A DNA stretch of 5,787 nucleotides from Methanoregula sp. Lineage in GTDB: Archaea > Halobacteriota > Methanomicrobia > Methanomicrobiales > Methanospirillaceae. The notes below the pieces were generated by a model. The model saw only the letters and a program-made list of their open reading frames with translations, was not told where the DNA came from and did not search any database. Every line of letters starts with the position of its first letter. Position 1 is the first letter of the stretch. Shown in pieces: positions 1 to 5,767 of the stretch. The position numbers and the translations under genes were made by a program. The stretch lies in NCBI GenBank assembly GCA_030653335.1, contig JAURZP010000079.1, positions 1 to 5,787 on the forward strand. The letters run 5' to 3'.

Positions 1-35
1 CTGTCGCGAATTCTACGGGTAATAACAACAACCGG

Positions 36-869
36 TTGATCCGGGAGATAAAAAAACGGCTGGGGTTCCAGATCTGCTTAGTCCTCTTAGGAATGCTCAT
101 CGTTATCGCAGTCCTGGCACCATTCGTCGTTCCGTATGATCCTAGTGAGACCAACCTCCCGCACAAAAACGAGGGACCTTCATCCGCCCACTTCTGGGGT
201 ACGGACTACCTTGGCAGGGATCTCTTCAGCCGCACGCTGTGTGCTGCCCAGACCTCACTCATCATTGCATTTGCCACCGTAGGATGTGCATTTGCAGCGG
301 GAACAGCCGTTGGGTGTATTGCGGCATACTATGGAGGTGTTGTCGATGAACTCCTCTCCCGCTGTATTGATCTCTTCCTTGCGTTTCCCGGCATCATCTT
401 CTCGCTTGCCCTGCTCGGGCTCATCGGCGCCGGGATCTTAAACATGGTAATAGCCCTAACCCTCGCCCAGTGGGCAACGTTTGCCCGTCTCATGCGGGGA
501 GACGTGTTGTCGATCAGAAACCTTGAGTACGTCCAGAGTGCCCGCACTGCCGGGCTTCCCGACCGGCGTATTATGCTGCGCCACCTGGTCCCCAATGCCA
601 TCATGCCGGTCATGGTCCTTGCCACCCTCGATGTTGGATCGGTCATCCTTGCAACTGCTGGCCTGAGCTTCCTCGGGCTCGGCATCCCTCCGGGTATACC
701 GGAGTGGGGGTCCATGATCGGGGCGGGAAAGGAATTCTTACGCACCGCGCCGCTGAACATAATCGTGCCCGGCCTTGCCATCACCGTTGTCGTCCTGCTC
801 TTCAATGTACTTGGTGAAGGATTGCGGGATATTCTCGATGTCCATAAGGATCAGGTGAATATTGAATGA
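36..869 (+). CDS. Nickel/dipeptide-type ABC importer permease (DppC/NikC-like); start uncertain
   Basis: This is one of the two inner-membrane subunits that form the channel of a Nik/Dpp/Opp-class importer. Seen: a first helix at about residues 11-33, followed by the family motif around residues 52-66 (HFWGTDYLGRDLFSR). Further hydrophobic segments lie at about 74-98, 115-136, 138-158, 190-215 and 241-262. The cytoplasmic EAA-type coupling loop spans about 164-187, with A169, G173, H183, P186 and N187, and should contact the ATPases. The C-terminal part has the usual LSFLGLG and PEWG signatures. The 277-aa length is normal for the family. The TTG start at 36 has no clear Shine-Dalgarno site, and the frame stays open to the window edge, so the true start may be upstream. 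The stop overlaps the next gene's ATG (ATGA). Whether the substrate is nickel, a metal chelate or a peptide cannot be decided from this subunit. Confidence 0.92.
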   Translation: MIREIKKRLGFQICLVLLGMLIVIAVLAPFVVPYDPSETNLPHKNEGPSSAHFWGTDYLGRDLFSRTLCAAQTSLIIAFATVGCAFAAGTAVGCIAAYYGGVVDELLSRCIDLFLAFPGIIFSLALLGLIGAGILNMVIALTLAQWATFARLMRGDVLSIRNLEYVQSARTAGLPDRRIMLRHLVPNAIMPVMVLATLDVGSVILATAGLSFLGLGIPPGIPEWGSMIGAGKEFLRTAPLNIIVPGLAITVVVLLFNVLGEGLRDILDVHKDQVNIE

Positions 870-1810
870 CACTCCTCACGGTTCAGGATCTCAATGTGCA
901 TTTCCCCACCGGGGAAGGTAGTGTGCATGCCTCACGTGACATATCGTTCTCGATGGAACCGGGTGAAGTATTAGGACTCGTGGGAGAGACCGGCTCGGGA
1001 AAATCCGTGATTGGTCAGGCAATCATACGATTGCTCCCCACCAGCGCCAAAATCACCGGGCAGATCCGATTTGACGGGCAGGAACTCACAATCCTGCCGG
1101 ATCATACAATGCACGCACTACGGGGCCGGTCCATCTCCCTTGTCCCGCAGAACCCTTCCGGCTCGCTTGATCCTTTGGTCAGGAACGGTATGCAGATCGC
1201 TGAAATTTTTATTGAGAGAGGTGCGACAAAAAATATGGCATGGGAAAAGGCCCGGGATCTTCTGGTCGCGGTTGGCCTTGTTCCCTCAGATCAGATCGCA
1301 AAAGAATATCCCCACGAGCTCTCCGGGGGGATGCGGCAGAGGCTTACCACCAGCATTGCGATCGCTGAACATTCCCGCTTGATTATTGCCGATGAACCCA
1401 CCAAGGGACTGGACTACCATGCAAGGGCAACCACTGCAAGGGTGCTCTCGGATATCCGTACAAGGGAGAATGCCTCCCTTCTCTTAATCACGCACGACCT
1501 CTACCTTGCCGAACATCTCTGCGACTGGATTGCAGTCCTCTACGCCGGCGAGATTATCGAGATCGGGCCTGCCCACCAGATCTTCACACAACCCCGTCAT
1601 CCTTATACAAAGGCCCTGATTGGGGCTATGCCAAAGAACGGGCTCGTACCGCTTGACGGCCAGAGCCCCAGCCTGATGGCAATTCCCGACGGTTGTTGCT
1701 TTACAGACCGGTGTTCCTGCCATTCCGAAATATGCAGTAAGGAACGTCCGGATCTTATACAGGAATCCCTGAACGGAGGTGTAAGGTGTCATCACCCGTT
1801 CTCCAGCTGA
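866..1810 (+). CDS. ABC importer ATPase with C-terminal cysteine domain (DppD/NikD/OppD-like)
   Basis: This is a cytoplasmic ATP-hydrolysing subunit that powers the adjacent permease. Seen: Walker A GETGSGKS at residues 40-47, Q-loop Q95, signature LSGGMRQR at 152-159, Walker B RLIIADEP at 171-178 (D176, E177) and switch histidine H210. The D-loop region reads PTKGLD rather than the common PTTALD. After the ABC domain comes the oligopeptide/dipeptide C-terminal region with HPYTKAL (245-251) and the family cysteines C277, C283, C290 and C308, spaced C-x5-C-x6-C. From family knowledge, the equivalent cysteines hold a [4Fe-4S] cluster in some mycobacterial Opp/Dpp importers; cluster binding here is inference. 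Two extra cysteines, C278 and C285, sit in the same stretch. The length of 314 aa is normal. The ATG start has an AGGTGA site at 853-858, seven bases upstream, and overlaps the previous stop by 4 nt. Confidence 0.95.
   Translation: MTLLTVQDLNVHFPTGEGSVHASRDISFSMEPGEVLGLVGETGSGKSVIGQAIIRLLPTSAKITGQIRFDGQELTILPDHTMHALRGRSISLVPQNPSGSLDPLVRNGMQIAEIFIERGATKNMAWEKARDLLVAVGLVPSDQIAKEYPHELSGGMRQRLTTSIAIAEHSRLIIADEPTKGLDYHARATTARVLSDIRTRENASLLLITHDLYLAEHLCDWIAVLYAGEIIEIGPAHQIFTQPRHPYTKALIGAMPKNGLVPLDGQSPSLMAIPDGCCFTDRCSCHSEICSKERPDLIQESLNGGVRCHHPFSS
1775..1781 (+). promoter_or_regulatory. Shine-Dalgarno site fixing the GTG start at 1786
   Basis: GGAGGTG lies four bases before the GTG at 1786 and inside the 3' end of the preceding ATPase gene, where it codes for Gly-Gly-Val. 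It supports the GTG start and hence the 25-nt gene overlap. The protein also needs this start, because its first beta strand (VLQLTGLSKSYG) begins at about residue 5. Confidence 0.8.
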
Positions 1811-2523
1811 CCGGGCTCTCCAAGTCTTACGGTCACGGGGACATCTTCTCGGGAATCTCCTTTGAAGTCTGGAGCGGGAAGACCGTAGGGCTTTTTGGGC
1901 AGAGCGGGTCAGGTAAGTCAACGCTCGGACGGTGTATCATGCGCCTTGAAGCGCCCAGTTCCGGGTATATCACTATGCAGGGAATGGATCTCGCCCGCAT
2001 GGGATTGAGAAAACTGCGGGAACTCCGGCCGTCATTCCAGATGATCTTCCAGCACCCGGAGGTTTCCCTCAATCCCCGTATGACCCTTGCCGAGAGTGTT
2101 GCTGAGCCCCTCATGGTTCACAAGGGGATTGGCATCGATGAAGCGCTCAAAGAGATCAGGCCACTCATCTCGCGGGTCGGGCTGAGGGATGAGCATCTTG
2201 CGAGGTACCCCCACCAGCTCTCGGGTGGCGAGGTTCAGCGGGCGGTCCTTTCCCGGATCTTCTCGCTCCAGCCAAAACTCGTGGTAGCCGATGAGCCAAC
2301 GTCGATGCTGGATGTATCCGTACAGGCGCAGGTCCTGCGGCTGATGCAGGATCTCCAGAAGGAGACCGGGGTATCTTATCTCTTCATCTCGCATGACCCG
2401 GATGTGATGAGCGTGATGTGTGACCAGGTACTCTGGCTTGACCATGGGAATGGGGTGATGTATGACAGGACAGCATTCCTTGACCGGGTCAAAACGGAAT
2501 ATAACCCGGTTGCACCCGCATAA
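1786..2523 (+). CDS. Short ABC importer ATPase (NikE/DppF-like)
   Basis: This is the second ATPase of the importer, expected to pair with the upstream ATPase beneath the permease dimer. Seen: Walker A GQSGSGKST at residues 38-46, Q-loop Q89, signature LSGGE at 145-149 followed by VQR, Walker B LVVADEP at 165-171 (D169, E170), D-loop MLD at 174-176 and switch histidine H203. The order of motifs and the PEVSLNPRMT stretch (91-100) are typical of the DppF/NikE branch. At 245 aa it ends soon after the ABC core. It lacks the HPY and cysteine C-terminal domain usual in DppF/OppF, which run to about 320 aa, but is near NikE or CntF size (about 250-270 aa from memory). There is no sign of a frameshift, so the short form looks natural. 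It starts with GTG, overlaps the previous gene by 25 nt, and is the last gene of this operon in the window. Confidence 0.94.
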   Translation: MSSPVLQLTGLSKSYGHGDIFSGISFEVWSGKTVGLFGQSGSGKSTLGRCIMRLEAPSSGYITMQGMDLARMGLRKLRELRPSFQMIFQHPEVSLNPRMTLAESVAEPLMVHKGIGIDEALKEIRPLISRVGLRDEHLARYPHQLSGGEVQRAVLSRIFSLQPKLVVADEPTSMLDVSVQAQVLRLMQDLQKETGVSYLFISHDPDVMSVMCDQVLWLDHGNGVMYDRTAFLDRVKTEYNPVAPA

Positions 2524-2527
2524 CGTT

Positions 2528-2560
2528 CCCGGTACTTGAATGGCCGGGTAACTGGTTTTT
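2528..2560 (+). terminator. Possible weak terminator after the importer operon
   Basis: CCCGG at 2528-2532 and CCGGG at 2544-2548 can form a 5-bp G/C stem with an 11-nt loop. This is followed by TTTTT at 2556-2560. It begins four bases after the stop of the short ATPase. Archaeal termination depends mainly on T-tracts and the tract here is short, so this is only suggestive. Confidence 0.3.
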
Positions 2561-2596
2561 CCGTAAATCTTTCGATGGTTCCCTAACGGGAGTAAG

Positions 2597-2659
2597 ATGA
2601 TGGAATGCACAACAACCTTTCCCAACAATCATTGGTTTCTTTTCCAGGGGCAGGAGTGA
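2597..2659 (+). other. Possible 20-codon leader ORF upstream of the ABC exporter ATPase
   Basis: An ATG-ATG start at 2597 opens a 20-codon frame (MMECTTTFPNNHWFLFQGQE) ending in TGA at 2657-2659. A GGGAG stretch at 2588-2592 lies four bases before it. The stop falls inside the purine-rich stretch AGGAGTGAG (2652-2660), the only Shine-Dalgarno candidate for the gene at 2672. Translation of this ORF could therefore affect that gene. The arrangement is suggestive, but an ORF this short can occur by chance. Confidence 0.2.
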
Positions 2660-2671
2660 GAGCAGGCAATC

Positions 2672-3589
2672 ATGAATGCAATTGAAGCGCACAACCTCTA
2701 CAAGTCTTTTGGGCAGGTCACTGCCGTTGATGATGTCAGTATCACCGTAAAAAAAGGAGAAATTTACGGATTCCTGGGGCAGAACGGCGCCGGGAAGACC
2801 ACGACCATCCGCATGCTGACCGGCGTTTTGATCCCGGATTCCGGAACGGTGAGGATATGTGACATGGATATCCTCAAACAGCCCCTTGAAGCCAAGATGC
2901 ATATGGGGGTTATTCCCGAAAACGGTACAGTCTACGCGGATCTCACCGCTGAACAAAACATTCTCTGGACGGCAAAATGTTACCGGATGGACCGTGCCAC
3001 ACGGGAAAAAAAGGCCCGGGAGATCCTGATCCGTTTAGAGCTGGATGGGCGAAAAGATGATCTTGTCAGGACGTTTTCCAAAGGCATGCGACAACGGATC
3101 AGTATTGCCTGTGCCATTGTTCATTCCCCCCCGGTTCTTTTCCTGGATGAACCAACAACCGGCCTCGACGTGATCAGCCGGCGACTCGTGATCGATACGG
3201 TACGGCATATGAACCGGGAAGGCAGCACGGTCCTGATTACGACTCATAATATCGAAGAGGCCAGTGCTCTCTGCTCAGCCATCAGCATCATCCATAAAGG
3301 GAAAATTATTGCTACCGACAGCCCGGAGAAACTCAGGAAACTGTTCGATACTTCAGGCTTCATTGAGATCTCATTTGAGCAGAAAATCACAGGCAGGACA
3401 CTTATCACCGGAGGGATCTCGCGTGCTGAACCCCTGGGGGACAAGTGGCGGGTCTATACAGACGATGCAGATCGCGCAGTTAAGGACCTGGCGAAGATTG
3501 CAGAACAGAACAACCTGAAGATCGTCTCGGTTGCGACATCGACTCCCACCCTCGAGCAGGCATTCATTGAAATGACGGAGGGAGCCTGA
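2672..3589 (+). CDS. ABC-2 type exporter ATPase (DrrA/NatA/CcmA class)
   Basis: This is the cytoplasmic ATPase of a putative ATP-driven exporter that should work with the membrane protein encoded next. Seen: Walker A GQNGAGKTT at residues 36-44, the Q-loop region GVIPENG with E83 in place of glutamine (a common variant in this class), signature FSKGMRQR at 135-142, Walker B VLFLDEP at 155-161 (D159, E160), GLD at 164-166 and switch histidine H192. A C-terminal extension of about 85 residues (222-305) ends in TPTLEQAFIEMTEG, which resembles the accessory domain found after the ABC core in DrrA-like proteins. The 305-aa length fits that group. The ATG at 2672 has AGGAGTGAG 11 bases upstream, a rather long spacing. 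The substrate cannot be read from the ATPase; drugs, ions (Na+ in NatA) and lipids are all known for the class. Confidence 0.94.
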   Translation: MNAIEAHNLYKSFGQVTAVDDVSITVKKGEIYGFLGQNGAGKTTTIRMLTGVLIPDSGTVRICDMDILKQPLEAKMHMGVIPENGTVYADLTAEQNILWTAKCYRMDRATREKKAREILIRLELDGRKDDLVRTFSKGMRQRISIACAIVHSPPVLFLDEPTTGLDVISRRLVIDTVRHMNREGSTVLITTHNIEEASALCSAISIIHKGKIIATDSPEKLRKLFDTSGFIEISFEQKITGRTLITGGISRAEPLGDKWRVYTDDADRAVKDLAKIAEQNNLKIVSVATSTPTLEQAFIEMTEGA

Positions 3590-4332
3590 TGGACCTACGG
3601 ATGTTTATCTGGAGCGTGCTGATGGTCACCGAGAAGGATATGCGGATCTACTATTACAAGGGGTCGGTCGTGATCTTCGGCCTTCTTTTCCCGTTCATCA
3701 TGTTCCTCACCTTCTTCATCGGGCGGAATCTTGATCTAATTCTTTTCTTTCCCGGTTTTCTTGGGATGATGCTCTTTTTCTCGGCATCGTCCACCGGCCC
3801 TCTCATCACCCCATGGGAGAAACGGGAGAAAACCTACGAGCGGCTCGTTTCCCTGCCGGTGGTTATTGAAAGTATCATACTTGGCGATATTCTCTCGGGA
3901 GCGGTGTTTGGTTTTGTTATTACCACTCTTGTATGGATAGCGGGCTCATTCCTCCTGCACCTGCCTCTTGCAAACCCTTCGGTTCTCATCGCAGCCCTCT
4001 TCTTGGGATCGCTCGCGTTTGCCGCCCTCGGCACCCTGCTCTCTTCCCCGGCTACGAACACCCCTTCCAATATCATGATGTTCTCCAACCTGGTCCGGCT
4101 TCCGCTCATCTTCGTGAGCGGCATCTTTATTCCGCTCAGCCAGCTGGGGACGTGGGCATGGACAAATATGTTTTCCCCACTCACCTACCTCGTCGACCTG
4201 TTCCATACAGCGATCAACGGTGACGGTGTCTATTCACCGGTTCTTGATTCCGCAGTGCTCATAAGCGTAATCTTCATCTTTGTGGTGGCTGCAAAAACCA
4301 TCCAGCAGCATAACCTGTTGAGCGGGAGATGA
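3589..4332 (+). CDS. ABC-2 type transporter permease (DrrB/NatB-like)
   Basis: This is the membrane subunit expected to dimerise and pair with the upstream ATPase to export an unknown substrate. Seen: about six hydrophobic segments at roughly 26-45, 49-68, 93-122, 131-152, 160-184 and 219-236. A charged stretch WEKREKTYERLVSLP (76-90) precedes the third segment; in ABC-2 proteins this is the cytoplasmic coupling region contacting the ATPase. The ABC-2 signature area follows the fifth helix, with LIFVSGIFIPLSQL (173-186) and FSPLTYLVDLFH (195-206). At 247 aa it is a standard half-transporter. Its ATG shares one base with the previous stop (TGATG), and GGAGG at 3577-3581 lies seven bases upstream, so the two are almost certainly co-translated. 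Family assignment is firm but the substrate is unknown. Confidence 0.93.
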   Translation: MDLRMFIWSVLMVTEKDMRIYYYKGSVVIFGLLFPFIMFLTFFIGRNLDLILFFPGFLGMMLFFSASSTGPLITPWEKREKTYERLVSLPVVIESIILGDILSGAVFGFVITTLVWIAGSFLLHLPLANPSVLIAALFLGSLAFAALGTLLSSPATNTPSNIMMFSNLVRLPLIFVSGIFIPLSQLGTWAWTNMFSPLTYLVDLFHTAINGDGVYSPVLDSAVLISVIFIFVVAAKTIQQHNLLSGR

Positions 4333-4340
4333 CCTGAGTG

Positions 4341-4353
4341 AGGGGAGGGAGGT
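4341..4353 (+). promoter_or_regulatory. Strong Shine-Dalgarno site for the MFS gene
   Basis: A purine run containing GGAGGT at 4348-4353 ends six bases before the ATG at 4360. The gap to the previous stop is only 27 nt and shows no promoter or terminator. This suggests the MFS gene is transcribed together with the ABC-2 genes. Confidence 0.7.
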
Positions 4354-4359
4354 TCTGGT

Positions 4360-5580
4360 ATGGTACCGGTTTTTAACGCGAAAAGACTGCATCTTTCTCC
4401 GGATCGCAGGATGATATATTATCTCAGCCTGCTCGGTTTTTTTGCAATCTTTTCAACAACACTTTCAAAGAGCCCGGTGTTACCCCTATTTTCCCAGGCA
4501 CTTGGAGCAGATGACGCAATTATTGGCCTTGTTTCTGCATTTTCGCCGCTTGCCGGGATTTTATTTTCTTTTCCGGTTGGTGTACTTTCAGATCACTTCG
4601 GGCGAAAACGCCTCCTTGTTGCATCCGGTGCAGTCTTCCTCATTGCCCCCTTTCTTTATCTTTTCATTAACGATCCTCTCTGTCTTATCCCCGTACGGTT
4701 TTTCCATGGAACAGCCACAGCAATTCTCGGACCGGTCATATCAGCAATTATATCGGAGCGGTTCCCTGAAGCCAAAGGTGAGGTGCTGGGACAATATTCC
4801 TCCTCAACGCTGGTCGGCCGGACCATCGCGCCCCTCACCGGAGGAATGATCCTTGCACTGTTTGCCGGGTATCCCGGGCTTATCCCTTATCGCATGGTCT
4901 ATATCCTTGCGGGTATAGCGGCTATCCCGGTTTTTGTCATGGTGCTCCGTTACCGGGAAGAGCAATCCAAACCTCTCGCAATTCTTCGGATATCAGTATT
5001 CAGGGACAGCCTTGTACGGTTTTTGACCGATTCCCGGCTCCGGGCAACAGCATCTGCCGATATGGCGATTTATTTTGCATTCGGAGCGCTCGAAACCTTC
5101 CTTCCCCTCGTACTTCTCAACCAGGGGATTGGTGTATTCTCCATCGGGATCATTTTTGCTGTGCAGGTTCTGGTCATAGCAGGAACTAAGCCGTTCTTCG
5201 GAAGACTTGCTGACCGCTTCGATAAACGCATCCAGATTATTGCCGGGCTCCTAATTATCGGCATCTCTCTGGAAGCCATTATATGGGTCACAAACTTTCC
5301 CGGTTATCTTACTGCGAGTGTCCTGTTTGGGCTGGGCCTGTCACTATCCAGTGTAGCAACCAGTGCTTATATTGCGGATATTGCAAAACCCGACCAGATT
5401 GGAGCATCCATGGGAGCTCTTTCTTCAATAATGGATATCGGGCACACAATGGGCCCGGTTATTACCGGAATACTTATTGGTACAGTAGGTATGATGTATG
5501 GATTTCAGGCAAGTTTCATCATGATTGTTATCGTCGGAGTATTCTTTGCGGTTTCTGTCAGGGATATTCAGAGAAATTGA
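4360..5580 (+). CDS. Major facilitator superfamily transporter, probable 12-helix efflux pump
   Basis: This is a secondary transporter of the inner membrane, probably a proton-coupled exporter of a drug or small metabolite. Seen: 406 aa with about twelve hydrophobic segments in two halves, separated by a polar loop at about 197-230. MFS motif A is present between helices 2 and 3 (GVLSDHFGRKR, 74-84), and a weaker copy in the second half (GRLADRFDKR, 281-290). Helix 4 has the motif-B-type arginine R113 (RFFHGTATAILGP). Helix 5 carries APLTGG (157-162), resembling the antiporter motif C, echoed by MGPVITG (364-370) in helix 11. These traits fit DHA1-like antiporters; the substrate is not identifiable. 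The ATG is fixed by a strong GGAGGT site. The gene uses more A/T-rich codons (ATT, TTT, CTT) than the importer genes. It lies 27 nt after the ABC-2 permease, so it is probably in the same operon. Confidence 0.93.
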   Translation: MVPVFNAKRLHLSPDRRMIYYLSLLGFFAIFSTTLSKSPVLPLFSQALGADDAIIGLVSAFSPLAGILFSFPVGVLSDHFGRKRLLVASGAVFLIAPFLYLFINDPLCLIPVRFFHGTATAILGPVISAIISERFPEAKGEVLGQYSSSTLVGRTIAPLTGGMILALFAGYPGLIPYRMVYILAGIAAIPVFVMVLRYREEQSKPLAILRISVFRDSLVRFLTDSRLRATASADMAIYFAFGALETFLPLVLLNQGIGVFSIGIIFAVQVLVIAGTKPFFGRLADRFDKRIQIIAGLLIIGISLEAIIWVTNFPGYLTASVLFGLGLSLSSVATSAYIADIAKPDQIGASMGALSSIMDIGHTMGPVITGILIGTVGMMYGFQASFIMIVIVGVFFAVSVRDIQRN

Positions 5581-5582
5581 AC

Positions 5583-5623
5583 TCTTTGTACGGAAAATGA
5601 CTTGGTTATATTGCGTACAAAGA
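5583..5623. repeat. Perfect 10-bp inverted repeat just after the MFS gene
   Basis: TCTTTGTACG at 5583-5592 is the exact reverse complement of CGTACAAAGA at 5614-5623, with a 21-nt spacer. It starts three bases after the MFS stop. It may form a hairpin in the mRNA tail, helping 3'-end formation together with TTTTT at 5639-5643. Alternatively it may be a two-site DNA-binding element, since the arm centres are about 31 bp apart, close to three helical turns. The symmetry is seen directly; the function is inferred. Confidence 0.6.
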
Positions 5624-5641
5624 CCAATCCACAGATCATTT

Positions 5642-5660
5642 TTCGGATGAATTATACCAT
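5642..5660 (+). repeat. Copy 1 of a 19-nt TATA-like direct repeat
   Basis: TTCGGATGAATTATACCAT matches the element at 5749-5767 at 16 of 19 positions in the same orientation. The core AATTATAC resembles an archaeal TATA box. The stretch before it is not a strong BRE match. It could be a promoter or regulator site for a gene beyond the right edge. Confidence 0.4.
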
Positions 5661-5748
5661 CGCAATCATGAACGCAAATATACATTTGATAATGGATGCT
5701 TAAGAGCGAACAAAAAAACAGAGACATTCCAATAAATGCCTCCCCCAC

Positions 5749-5767
5749 TTCGGAATAATTATACTAT
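5749..5767 (+). repeat. Copy 2 of a 19-nt TATA-like direct repeat, with a small palindrome
   Basis: TTCGGAATAATTATACTAT differs from the copy at 5642-5660 at three positions only. This copy also takes part in a 6-bp inverted repeat, GGAATA at 5752-5757 with TATTCC at 5765-5770 (7-nt loop), which the first copy lacks. If it is a promoter, the transcript would begin near the right edge and serve a gene outside the window. Confidence 0.4.

Noticed and set aside
2..22. Six codons ending in TAA as the tail of an upstream B-subunit permease
   Set aside because: This is plausible by operon logic, but six codons cannot identify a protein, and another frame ending at 39 is equally possible.
329..805. 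Minus-strand frame of 158 codons opposite the permease gene
   Set aside because: Its composition (many Arg, Ser, Pro, Met) is typical of an antisense shadow of a membrane-protein gene; the + strand frame has clear family motifs.
2032..2956. Two long minus-strand frames covering the 2524-2671 gap
   Set aside because: Both lie mostly opposite the ATPase genes, overlap each other, and show no family motif.
2752..3589. E83 instead of glutamine in the Q-loop and FSKGM as signature of the exporter ATPase
   Set aside because: Both are common variants in the DrrA/NatA class and do not suggest loss of function.
5425..5748. Minus-strand frame of 107 codons with a GGGGGAGG stretch at its start and a TATA-like sequence upstream
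   Set aside because: About half of it lies antisense to the MFS gene, where the residues become rich in His, Asn and Cys with no recognisable fold. Only the first part is in non-coding DNA. I consider it a chance frame.
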